A stretch of DNA of 64,000 nucleotides from Phaeosaccion multiseriatum (taxonomy: Eukaryota > Ochrophyta, other classes): contig OZ218953.1 of the NCBI GenBank assembly GCA_965112735.1, forward strand, positions 5,270,001 through 5,334,000, given 5' to 3'. Shown here piece after piece: positions 11,831 to 21,534 of this stretch. Position 1 is the first letter of the stretch; the number at the start of each line of letters is the position of its first letter. The translations under genes were made by a program, and so were the position numbers. The notes under the pieces were generated by a model, which searched no databases, was not told the DNA's origin, and was given only the letters and a program-made list of their open reading frames with translations.

Positions 11831-13354
11831 ATGCATCGTGCGCTGGCGCAGCCGCAAGTGCGACGATGCGCCTGGCTTGCTACTCTTCCTCTGCGAGATG
11901 TACGGGCACTCTCCACGGCGCCTGCCAAAAGGGACACAAACGCTCCAGGAAACACCAGCACCAAACCGAAGCTGGCGCTCGGGGCCATTTCCGAGGTGGA
12001 GGAAGTAGTCGGTGGAAAGGCTGAAGTACTAAGAGCTGCCGCACCATCTGGATTCTCCCCAGCTACAGGCATAAAGGCCGGCACTCCCAAGGGCAGTAGT
12101 AGCAGCAGCAGCAGCAGTAGCGGCAGCGCTCTTGGACGGGTGTGGGGAAGTATCAAAGGGACGGTGCTGGACGCTATGGCCAAATCCCTGCCTGCTACTG
12201 ACAGGACCGTCCTGGCTCGTGAGTGGGGTATGGTGACTACGACAGAGGCGGAGAAGCGGGTGAGAAGACATAAAGCTTTCACCTTCTTTTGAGTGGGTTG
12301 AGGGTGGGTTGGGTGCGCGATTTGCTCCTTCTGTCCACCCACTCTCCGGGGATTGACGCACCATACTCCCCTTCCTTCTTTTCGTACAGGTCTCACACGA
12401 GCTTACTCTGCTCGGCCAAGAGGAAGCGAAGAGAAGAGAGAAGGCTCTCGCCGCCAGCGAAGCAGCGACCAAAAGGAGTAGTGAGGCTGCAGCCTTGGCA
12501 AGAGCAGAGGTGCAGGATGTCAAGCGCCAGCTCACGGCATCCCGAAAAATCATGGAAAAATTGGAAGAGGCCCAACAGCAGCAGTTTGAAGCGTCCAAAA
12601 AGGCCCAGGAGCAGCAGCAGCAGCTGCAAACCCTGCGAGTAGAGGAGCAGCGTCAGCTGGAGAATCTGCGGACGAAGGAGGCGCAACTGGAGACGCTGCA
12701 ACAGAAGCAACAGACGCAACTGGAAGCCTTGGAGCGGAAGGAGCAGCAGCAGCAGCTTGAAGCGTCGAAGAAGGTCCAGGAGCAGCAGCAGCAGCTGGAC
12801 GCCCTTAGAGCGGAGGAGCAGCGTCAGCTGGAGAATCTGCGGCAGAAGGAGGCGCAACTGGAGATGCTGCAACAGAAGCAACAGAAGAAAATGGACGCCT
12901 TAGAGCGGAAGGAGCAGCAGCTGGCGAGGCTCCAGGAACAACAACGACAACAAGAGCTACAACAGCAACAGGAGCAGCAGCAGGCCTCCACTCCTCTCTC
13001 TGCCGCTGCTGCCCCTGCTGGCTTGGCTGTCTCTTCCGAACCGCACACTGTGTTTGGGGAACTCGTGTCTGACTTGGGGTACAAGAAGGTATGTATTTTG
13101 CACGAGATGTGCTTCAGGCTCCACCCCCCGCGGGCACAGGCTTCCATCGGCTCCGCTTCACTCTCCCACCATTGCTGTCCATCTCCCCCACTCCTTCTCC
13201 CTCCTACTGAACCCTTGTGCTTCAACCGCCGCGCCCCACCCCACCCAGGTCTACCGTACCAGCGTGGAGCGTCTGGCCATGGTGCCCATTTGGGAGCGGC
13301 AGAGGACTCTGCGGCCGGAGAGGGCAGTGGCCATCGGTAGGCACAAGATTGAAC

Positions 13355-13395
<41 letters not shown>

Positions 13396-15054
13396 TCGGT
13401 AAGATACGGCGGGGAAGGAGGGGAAGGCTCGCAGCGACCTCAGCCCTCATCGACTTCGGGCACACTCTTATACAACAGGTCTTCAGGTTGCATCTCGGTG
13501 GGGGGCATCTCCTTTCCACCCACCCTCCCACCCTCGCACTTGCTCAACATCTCTCATCTCCCCTCCTTCCCACCTTCTTGCCGTCGGATGATTGTATTTC
13601 TTGTCAGCAGCAGGGTGGTGGTGGTGGTGGTGGACCTCGTCCTGCGGGTTTCCCGGGCGTCATCACGCTCTACCAAAAGCAGCCCCAACAAGCTGTCGGC
13701 AATGCCCCCCCCCCGGCAGAAGAGGCGCACCCAACCACCTGCGGCATCATCGACGGGCAGCACCGCGTCGGAGCCCTTATCTACATGGTGGAGCACGGGG
13801 CTCTGAGGAGGGATGACCACAACGTGCTCACCGATGTGTTCCACGTACAGTCCGAGCAAGAGGTACGGCGTTACGGAATTGCCAAGCAAATGATGGATGG
13901 GCTGAGTCGCGACAAAGCCACAGCAAGGAATATTCCTGTATTACTAACTGACTGTCTTGTCTTCTCTGCCCCGTATGATGCCAGATCTGTGGTTGCTCTC
14001 ATGGCTTTACGTTACCCGTCTGCTCTCAGTCTGTCCGCCCCTCTTGTCTCTGTCTGCTTATCTGTGAGCTTTCGATCCACCCGTCTCTCTCTCTATCTAT
14101 CTATCCATCTGTCTGTCTATCTCCTGTACCCATGCGTCAAGCGGAAAACAACGCTCAACCCACCGCTTGCCCCGCGCCCACTCATACTCCAACTCACCTG
14201 TCCGTCCGTCCGTCCGTCCGTCCGTCCGTGCCAACCCCATCAGATTGCGAATCTCTTCACAGAGATCAACCAAGCCGAGCCTGTTCGCCTCGTAGACATG
14301 CCGGGGGAGGGCTCGGATGACAACACGCGAGCGATTCTAATGGGGGCGACCAGTGCTCTCGCCGCCCGATACCCGGATATGTTCAGCCCTTCAAGCCGCT
14401 GCAGACCACCGCACCTCAACGCGGACCGATTCAGAGACGACTTGTACCTGTCGCAGGTCATTGAGAGGTGAGGCAGGCTGACAGACAGACAGATCAAACA
14501 GGCGGACAGAAGGATACAAGGCAGGTAGACACGCCGGCACCAGTAGCAGCGGCAGTAGCAGCGGCAGTAGCAGCAGTGGTAGCAGCAGGGTGATGGGCTG
14601 CCTTCTTGGGCCGATCTTTGTGTTTGGCACCTCTCTGGGTCCGGATACAGGAGGGAGGTTTGGGGTGGTGGGAGTGGAGATTATCAGGGCGCAGTAGACT
14701 CGCAGGTGTACATGCGAACACTGTTGAGACCGGGCTCTGGAAGCAGTCTCCGGTTGCTGCCTCTCTAACACTGCTGCTGGTGCTTCCGCTGCTGCTGCTG
14801 CTGCTGCTGCTTTCTCCCTCTTCTCCTTCGACTGGACGCTCCCTCCCTCCCCCACTCCCAGGAACGCTTTTGACTCGGTCGATGCCCTTATGGCGTGGCT
14901 GCTCAAGTTGAACGATGAACTGGCCACTCGGGGAGACAAGGAGTGGATTGCTCTTTTGGGTGGCCCCAAGAGCAAGCAAGGGGCCCAGGCGCTCAATAAG
15001 GCGAGGGCAAACAACTTTTACCTCGGCCTGGACTCGTCCTGGTACAGCAGCTGA
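11831..15054 (+). CDS. DGQHR-domain protein with long Gln-rich coiled coil, probably organelle-targeted
   Basis: Exons: 11831-12259, 12390-13088, 13249-13398, 13608-13862, 14244-14467, 14862-15054, with consistent phases. The N-terminus (MHRALAQPQVRRCAW..LPLRDVRALST) is Arg-rich, lacks acidic residues and resembles a mitochondrial presequence. Residues of about 150-350 form a Gln/Glu/Lys coiled coil containing a duplicated block of about 60 residues (EEQRQLENLR appears twice). The C-terminal half holds GIIDGQHRVGAL, the signature of DGQHR/ParB-like domains, then LFTEINQAEPV and a conserved-looking tail to WYSS. In prokaryotes DGQHR proteins include DndB-type factors of DNA phosphorothioation. 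A DNA- or nucleotide-related role here is inference only. Polyalanine and polyserine runs interrupt the protein. Confidence 0.75.
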
Positions 15055-15388
15055 GGGGACACATGCACGATCGTAGGTGTGGACACACACACACACAGAG
15101 AGAGAGAGAGAGCTGCTGCTCCGTACGCTACCGAGAGCAGAGGAGCAACATCGCAGGTGGATGAGGTGGGAGGGAGGAAGCACGCTCGACACAGGACATA
15201 CGTGCAACAACAACTGTACATTTAAACCCCTGATGCACTATCCGCTATCCCCTATCGGCTGGCGCCAAAAAACAAAAAACAAAACAAAAAAACATGATCT
15301 CTCGTGAGGTGCCATCCACCGTTGGGCTTTACTTTTATACACCTTCCCGGCCCTTCTTCCCTCCCCTCCTTCCCTCCCTCTGCTCTGC
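15055..15388. other. Short intergenic region
   Basis: About 330 bp containing CA/GA dinucleotide runs (15086-15112) and an A-rich stretch (15266-15292). No gene seen. Confidence 0.6.
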
Positions 15389-17000
15389 ATGTCCTACTCA
15401 GTAGAGGCACAGTTCAAAGCACGGCTCTCTGTTTCCTCTGCAGCCGTTGGAGGGTCTTGGCAGGATGGTAAGGTGAAGGACTACCTCGTGCTCTCCGAGC
15501 TGCTGGAGCTCTGTGTGCCCATCGATGCTGGACTTGATCTCGGCCACTTAGGGACGCTCTTCGTGGCAAGCGGGGGGGGCTGGAGAAAGGGGGAAGACTG
15601 CGGGAGGTTCACTCTAGGCGACCTCGCTGAGTTCGGCGCGCTTTGCCAGCAGCTGCAGCGCAAGTATCGGCCTCATGAATTCAAGGTGGGTGCGGGGAGC
15701 GGGGGTGGGCAGCGTCTCTCTCTCCCTCGCTGGATCTTCTCACTCTCAGTGGGGCAAGCCCATCTCCTCAGAGCATCCTGTAATCTACCCCAGGCGCCCG
15801 TTCTCATTGTTCCCTCGCGACATCTTCGCATGTGTGTGTGTGTGTGCGCTCCACACCAGACCCAGGCACAGGGGTACTTTACCTTGCGGTTGTGGGAGCA
15901 CCTGAAAAGCAAGGAGGGCGAGGCAGGCATGTGCGAATGGCTCACCGCCCTTCTGCTCAACAATGCTAGCGTAGCTGCCGAAACCGAGCTTCACCGCAGC
16001 GCGCAACCCAGCCGGCTTCACGGGAAGTCCGAGCAGCAGCAGACGGGCGAGACGCTCCCATACACGCCATCTTCTGCTACTCAAGGGATACCGACCGAAG
16101 GTGGGGCAGAAGCAGTAGTGGGTGAGTGAGGCAATACAGCGCTATTGCTCGTTTCTGTCCTGCGAGATGGTGATGTGTGCTGTCTCATGCAAAAATGCTT
16201 ATAACCGCGTATTGCCCCTACCGCGTGGACTTATTCTCTGCTGCCCGATACTGCAGTGCAATCGGCCGGGAAACAGGGCGCGAGTAGAGAAGAAGAGGAA
16301 AACGTTGTCAGTAAGAGAGCCAGCAATGACAGCAGCGACAAAAGCGAGAGCAAGCCGTTGAAGCAGAGTCCCGACCAGATAGAGTCCCGACCAGATAGAG
16401 AGGTGGCAAGGGAGGCCTCCTCTCACTCCTCCCTCGTGACGCTGGAAGACGACGACGACGAAGAAGAACAAGACGAAGATGGGGACGATGACTTGAGCGA
16501 GGCACACCTTGCTGGCTTGAGGATGATTGTTGAGCAGCCAGGCAAGTTCATTGACGTCAGCTCGGCGGAGATCATGCACAAGGTCAGTGGTCAGTCGTCA
16601 GTGAGCCGAGCAGTGAGTTGAGCTGAGCTCGCCAATCGCCACTCCTCCACTCCTCTGCTCCTCTGCTCCTCTGCCCCCCCTTTTCCTCCCAGAGAGCGCG
16701 GCAATCTCCATCTGCTCATGACGACCTTTCTTCGTACGTTCTAACAGAACAATCACCCCCCCCCCCCAAACCCCGACCCCAACCTTTCCACAGCTCTTCA
16801 ATGTGAAGGAGTGTGACGCCATGACCTTCCAGCAGTTCCTCGACATGCTGCAGCAGGTGGGGGAGGAATTGGGGGATTCAGACCTAAGCGACGAGCGGCA
16901 GGACGAGGTGGTACCTGTCGCGGTGGTTCAGAGGTTTGCGAGCAGGTTTGTGAGGGGACTCCGGGACCTCATGTTGGACGTCCTGACCCCTTCTTGCTAG
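15389..17000 (+). CDS. Acidic protein of unknown function
   Basis: Exons: 15389-15685, about 15860-16121, 16257-16582, 16794-17000; phases agree. The ATG at 15389 is the first in frame, but the start is uncertain because acceptor-like sites lie just downstream (15439-15443). The N-terminal part looks globular (DYLVLSELLELCVP, FTLGDLAEFGALCQQLQRKY, YFTLRLWEHLKSKEG). The middle is disordered and Ser/Glu-rich with an Asp/Glu run near 16450-16500. The C-terminus has Leu/Phe-rich helices (MTFQQFLDMLQQVGEEL, FASRFVRGLRDLMLDVL). I do not recognise the family. Confidence 0.6.
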
Positions 17001-17716
17001 TCAAATCATGTCAATGTCATCGAAAAATGCTCTGCGGGACTTGAGGATATATCCCTACGGGGGACAGTTTTTATTAACGCTCGATTTGCGTAAGAATCGC
17101 CCAAATCGCCCGTTTTTTACATGTCGGGCGGCAAGGGGGAGTGCTCTTGCAGAAATGCTGACAAGTAGGGAAGGGAAAAAGCGATGAAAGCCGAGAGACT
17201 ATGGATCGATAGGCATCTCAAAGAGCTACACGAGGAGCTATTGTGCTTCTCCCAGAGTCATTTTGCTGCGTGCGTCCAAAAACTTTATTTCAGACGATTT
17301 GGGCGATTCTTACGCAAATCGAGTGTTCAAATTAAACTAATAAATAAAAAAAGAATTTGCAAATACACTTGCTTCCTGTTCTTTCCAAATACACGTGTCG
17401 ACGACCCCCCCCCCCCATCCAGTCTTCCATTTCCCAAGCAGTGCAACAAGCTCCGCCTGCCGGAAGGGACATATGTTAGCATCTTCGCCCCCGAGACGTC
17501 GATTCCCCTCTCTGTCGGCCGCCATTCGTGGGTCTCCCGGCGGGTCCACTCGTCGCTCGGGGGAAGCGTCACTTCCCCCCACCCTTGGGTGTGACCACGG
17601 TTGGCTCCTGCATCCTGCCGTACACACACCCCCGTCAAACTATGCAGACTATACGCCCGCATAGCGCCAGGACAGTGGTCTGTTTTATATACCAAGGCCA
17701 TATGTACCATCTGTGG
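17001..17716. other. Convergent intergenic region with a MITE
   Basis: Lies between two convergent genes. Apart from the MITE at 17078-17325 and a C-run at 17405-17416 I see nothing supportable. Confidence 0.6.
17078..17325 (+). mobile_element. MITE copy 1, long terminal inverted repeats, TTAA-type target
   Basis: A 248-bp non-coding element whose ends are inverted repeats of about 30 bp. The left end begins CGCTCGATTTGCGTAAGAAT and the right end is its reverse complement with one mismatch near the tip. TTAA (17074-17077) precedes it and TTCA follows, consistent with a decayed TTAA target duplication. A second copy at 59006-59241 shares the internal sequence (for example AGTGCTCTTGCAGAAATGCT). 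No transposase is present. Confidence 0.85.
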
Positions 17717-19048
17717 TCAGGACTTTCCGAGGAGAGAGAACGACCTTCCACTTCTCCTCCGTACCGACGACCTACGGCTGCCGAACTCGGCTTGGAGCTC
17801 AAGAAAACCCGCTACGCATCTGGTCTTCAGCTCCACGGTATCGACCGTCATGTTCACCGTCCTGTGAGCACGAGGAAAAGGAGCATACACAGAGAAGGTG
17901 TGTGTGAGAAAGAAGAAGAGAGGGATGGAGAGCGAGAGAGAGAGAGGTAAGAGAGGGAGAAGGGAGAGAGAGAGAGAGACAAAGAGAGAGAAACAATGCC
18001 CCCCAGCCACTTCCTTTCCGTCCGCCGGCCCGTCTACGAGAGAAAGAGAGGCCCGGAACACATTGCGTGGAAGAATCAATACACGTACCGCTCAGGGAAG
18101 ACGAGCGAGAAGCTCCGCTCCAGTTCTTCCTCCTTGCACGACGAACGCAGGGTGGATGTGCCCCTCTTGTCGGGGTTGTCGAGGTCTGGATCCGTCCCGC
18201 TCACCACGTGCAGAAGGTCCTTGATGGGAAGGGCGGACTTGAAGGCCACACTCTTGGCGATCTTCGTCTGCTTCGCCTCCGCGGGCACGAAGCAGAGTGA
18301 GGCCCCTTGGTTCAGGCTATAGATGACGCGCTTCCTACACAAACAAACACACAAGGCGGGGGAGAGGGGCGATGAGGGCCTCAATGGGCGTGCGCCTCTT
18401 GGGCACTCCAAGTGAACGTTTGCCCCCCCCATTGTCTCTCTCCACTCACCTCGCTTTCCCTCTTCGGTAGAAGCTTCTGCTGTCGTGTTTGATCACCTGG
18501 ATTCCCCTCTCTAACTCTTCTACAAACATCATCCCCTTCGGCGCCTCCGTCTTTGGGGCTGCCGCAATGGTGGAGGATGGGGCTTCTTCCGAGCCCTGGA
18601 TGCCCTGCTCTGGCTTCTCTTCGACAGTACCGTCCTTTCGCACCTCCATCTTCGGGGCTGCCGAGATAGTGGACGATGGAGCCTCTTCTGAGCCCTGCAT
18701 GCCTTGCTCACTCTTTTCTTCGACGGTACCCTCCTTTTGCGCCTCCATCTTTGGCGCTGCAGCGACGGTGGACAATGGGGCCTCTTCATAGCCCGGCCCC
18801 TCCTTCCGATGTAGCACCTCTTCTTCTACTTCTTTCACCTCCTGCTGCCCGGCTTTCCTGTTGCTGCTGCTGCTGCTACTACTGCCATAATCCTTCTTCC
18901 CTTGTGACGGCGCAGGTAAGACTGCTACCGTCTCTGAGCCCTCCTCCTCCTCCTGCTCTGGCCTGGACTCTGGCTCCCGACTTGGATCTCCCTCAGCGGC
19001 GTCGTCGTCTTCCGCACAGCAACAATGGAGGAGAAACAGAGACGACAT
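17717..19048 (-). CDS. PH-domain protein with acidic tandem repeats
   Basis: Exons on the minus strand: 19048-18450, 18334-18089, 17861-17717, all in phase. The N-terminal half is acidic and disordered. It carries three copies of a roughly 32-residue repeat (EEAPSSTI.AAPK followed by DGTVEEKPEQGIQGS). The C-terminal half reads as a pleckstrin-homology domain: KRVIYSLNQGASLCFVP (first strands), KSALPIKDLLHVVSG, RSFSLVFPER, then TVNMTVDTVELKTRCVAGFL as the last strand and helix. The tryptophan that is nearly invariant in the PH C-terminal helix is replaced, apparently by Cys. The protein may bind lipids or act as an adaptor; this is inferred from the domain only. Confidence 0.72.
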
Positions 19049-19206
19049 ACTAGTTTATTTTAAGTGAGAGAGAAAGAGGAGGGAAGGGGAAAGCAGGGCA
19101 GGGCTCTGAGGGGCGACAGTTGGTGAGGGCAGGAAAATACGAAAATATCCGTACGCGGAAACCCTAGGTGACCAAGGGGAACGAAAAAAAAAAACACGTT
19201 GACAAG

Positions 19207-20020
19207 CTACTGCAGCCGCTCCTCCTCTCTCTGCAAGGCGTCGAGGTAGTCGGCCTCAGGAGGGTGCTCAGGCTCCACCCCTGCCTCCAAGTGAGTCTCC
19301 AGCCACCCAGCCTTCGCAGACGGAAAGCTATCGGCATACGGAATGTAGGCTGCGACGAGGGTTCAAGTTGAAGGACAGAAGGGGGCGAATGGACGAAGGA
19401 GGGGGAGGACATGAGAAGGGAGATACCACATTGATCCTCAAACAAAGAGCACTTCGCAGGTACAAAATCCTCCTTCCTGCCTCCCTACCCACTACACTGC
19501 TCCAGACGTTGCCTCTCTCTCGTGTACGCACACTCACGTTTGATGTCCAGCACGGGTGTGCCGTCGAGGAGATCCAGGCCTGACACGTTGATAACTCGTT
19601 TGGCGCAGTCCACAGATTCGATCTTTAAAGCAGACAGAGCGACTGACGGGAAGGCGAGGAAGAGAAGAGAGAGCCAACATGAGATCAACATGAGCAGGCA
19701 TCCACAATGGAATGCAATGGGAGGGGCTAGCTGAGGCAAGGAAACCACTGCAAAAGATCTGTCACTCACTCATTCACTCACTCACTCACTCACTCACTCA
19801 CTCACTCACTCATTCACTCCCTCCTTCATTCACTCGGTCTGACTCACTGACTTGGATTTTGCCGATGTGGACTCCTCGTCGAAAACAGCCCCTTCTTCTT
19901 CCCCTCAATACCGGGGGGCCTCACTAAGGGATTCCAGCCTTTATTTAGGTGCTGAAATTCGTATTCCATTGGGGAGAGGGAGAGGGAGGAAGGAGGGTGA
20001 CCGAGGGACGGGGGGAGAGG

Positions 20021-20061
<41 letters not shown>

Positions 20062-21043
20062 AGGGAGGGAGGGAGGGAGGGAGGGAGGGAAGAGGAGAGG
20101 GAGGTGAGAGAGGGAGGGGGGTGAGGGAGGGAGGAAGGGGGGTCGGGTTGGTTCCGAAGGATGGATACAGCGCCCGAGCCCGGGATATCGGACCCAGCAG
20201 CCCCTGAAGCAAGCTCACCATGTATGTTATGGCCCACATGTACTCAAATCCATCTAGGTCAGACAACGCTCTGTCTGAAGAGCGACAAGAGAGAAGGGCA
20301 GCAAAGGGGGGGTCAACATCAGCTCGGGGGTCGGGGAGCGAGGAGGAGGAGTTTGAGGAGGAGGAGGAGGAGGAGGAGGAGGATGAGGAGGAGGAGGAAG
20401 GAAGGAAGAGGAGGAGTTTGAGGAGGAGGAGCAAGAGGAGGAGGAGGAGCGAGGGGCTGATATGGAGACACGGACACGCAAGTTGGCGAGCAAGGGGAAA
20501 TGCAAGCCACGCGGCTCTCTTCCCTCTACACACGGGCAAGCAGGTTGACGAGCGAGGAGTAGCGCAAGCCAAGTGAGCGAGGGACGTTGTAGAGGGAGGA
20601 GAGCAGCATGACTCACCAAAATTACTTCCCGGAAAGAGCTGTATATGGCCCCCCACAGGCTCCCCCCTCACTGCCTGTCGGGGAGTTCCGTGCCGCTCCT
20701 TATACGGCGAAACGACGACTCCTATGGGAGAGAGTGTTACCGCCTCAGGTGCATCGAATTCATCCGTGTAGGTCCTCGGCGGGGGCCTGTTTCCGCTGAT
20801 ACCATCGTGGAGGCCTGTCGTCCTACGCCGCTTCCGCGACCGGCCCCGACTCATCATTATCCCTCCTCCTCCCCCTCCTCCTCCTCCTCCTCCTCCTCCT
20901 CCTTTTCTCGCACGCGCTCTGCTGCTGCCGTCCGCCAGGTCAAACGTGCGCGTCACAGAGGGGCAAACGCTTCTTGTGGTGAATCCCCTGGCTCCTCGGA
21001 AGCGGAAAGCCGCCACAAGCAGGAGCATAGTAGGGTTGTGCAT
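19207..21043 (-). CDS. TRMO: TrmO-type tRNA (N6-threonylcarbamoyladenosine-37-N6) methyltransferase
   Basis: Exons (minus): 21043-20617, 20274-20219, 19951-19852, 19642-19538, 19349-19207, all phase-consistent. The joined protein follows the UPF0066/YaeB/TrmO family in order: PIGVVVSPYKERHGTPRQ, RALSDLDGFEYMWAI, HLNKGWNPLVRPP, GLFSTRSPHRQNPIALSALK, VSGLDLLDGTPVLDIKPYIP, and a tail ending EERLQ. The family methylates t6A37 of tRNAs reading ACN codons, using SAM. The start at 21043 gives an N-terminus rich in hydrophobic and Arg residues (MLLLVAAFRFRGARGF), possibly an organelle presequence; a polyglycine run follows. An upstream ATG at 21184 is also open. Divergent from the SND3-like gene with only 127 bp between starts. 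Confidence 0.92.
19769..19815 (+). repeat. (CACT)n repeat in TrmO intron
   Basis: About 12 CACT units within the intron between exons ending at 19852 and starting at 19642. Confidence 0.9.
19978..20125 (+). repeat. Purine-rich GA/GGGA repeat in TrmO intron
   Basis: Long (GA)n followed by (GGGA)n on the plus strand, a pyrimidine tract on the coding strand. Fills most of the intron between exons 2 and 3. Confidence 0.9.
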
Positions 21044-21170
21044 GGGTGAATGACCGAGGGGAGGGGAAAGATGCCTCAATCCCTCTGCCGCCCTCGGATA
21101 TTTTGGCGGGTCCAAACTGAAACGGAAACTGAAATCTTTGCCCGAGATCGCGTTCCCCCTTTTAATTAAG
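21044..21170. promoter_or_regulatory. Putative bidirectional promoter
   Basis: Only 127 bp separate the assigned starts of TrmO (minus) and the SND3-like gene (plus), so both promoters must share or overlap this sequence. It contains AAACTGAAACGGAAACTGAAAT (21115-21136) and TTTAATTAA. Inferred from layout only. Confidence 0.45.
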
Positions 21171-21494
21171 ATGACGAGGTGCATGGAGGCCGCCGTGGTG
21201 GTGGCGTGTGCTTGGAATGCAGCACTGGGCGGGCAGGTCTTGTTTGCGAGAGGGGAATTGACCCCGACTCAAATAATCGGCGGCACGAGTGGTGGTGGTA
21301 CAGAGAGGGTTTGTGGAGAGTGCGGCGAGCAGAGCAGCGTGACCAAGAGAAGCGGAGGAAGACTGCACAGCAGCAGCCGCCGAAGCCCGAGGAGGAGGAG
21401 GGTATGGGTGACGGCGGCAGCTCTGCGGGGTGGTGAGGCAGATGCTGTCGCGGATGCGGAGGCGCCGACGACCACAGATGGAGGTGATGAAGCG

Positions 21495-21534
<40 letters not shown>

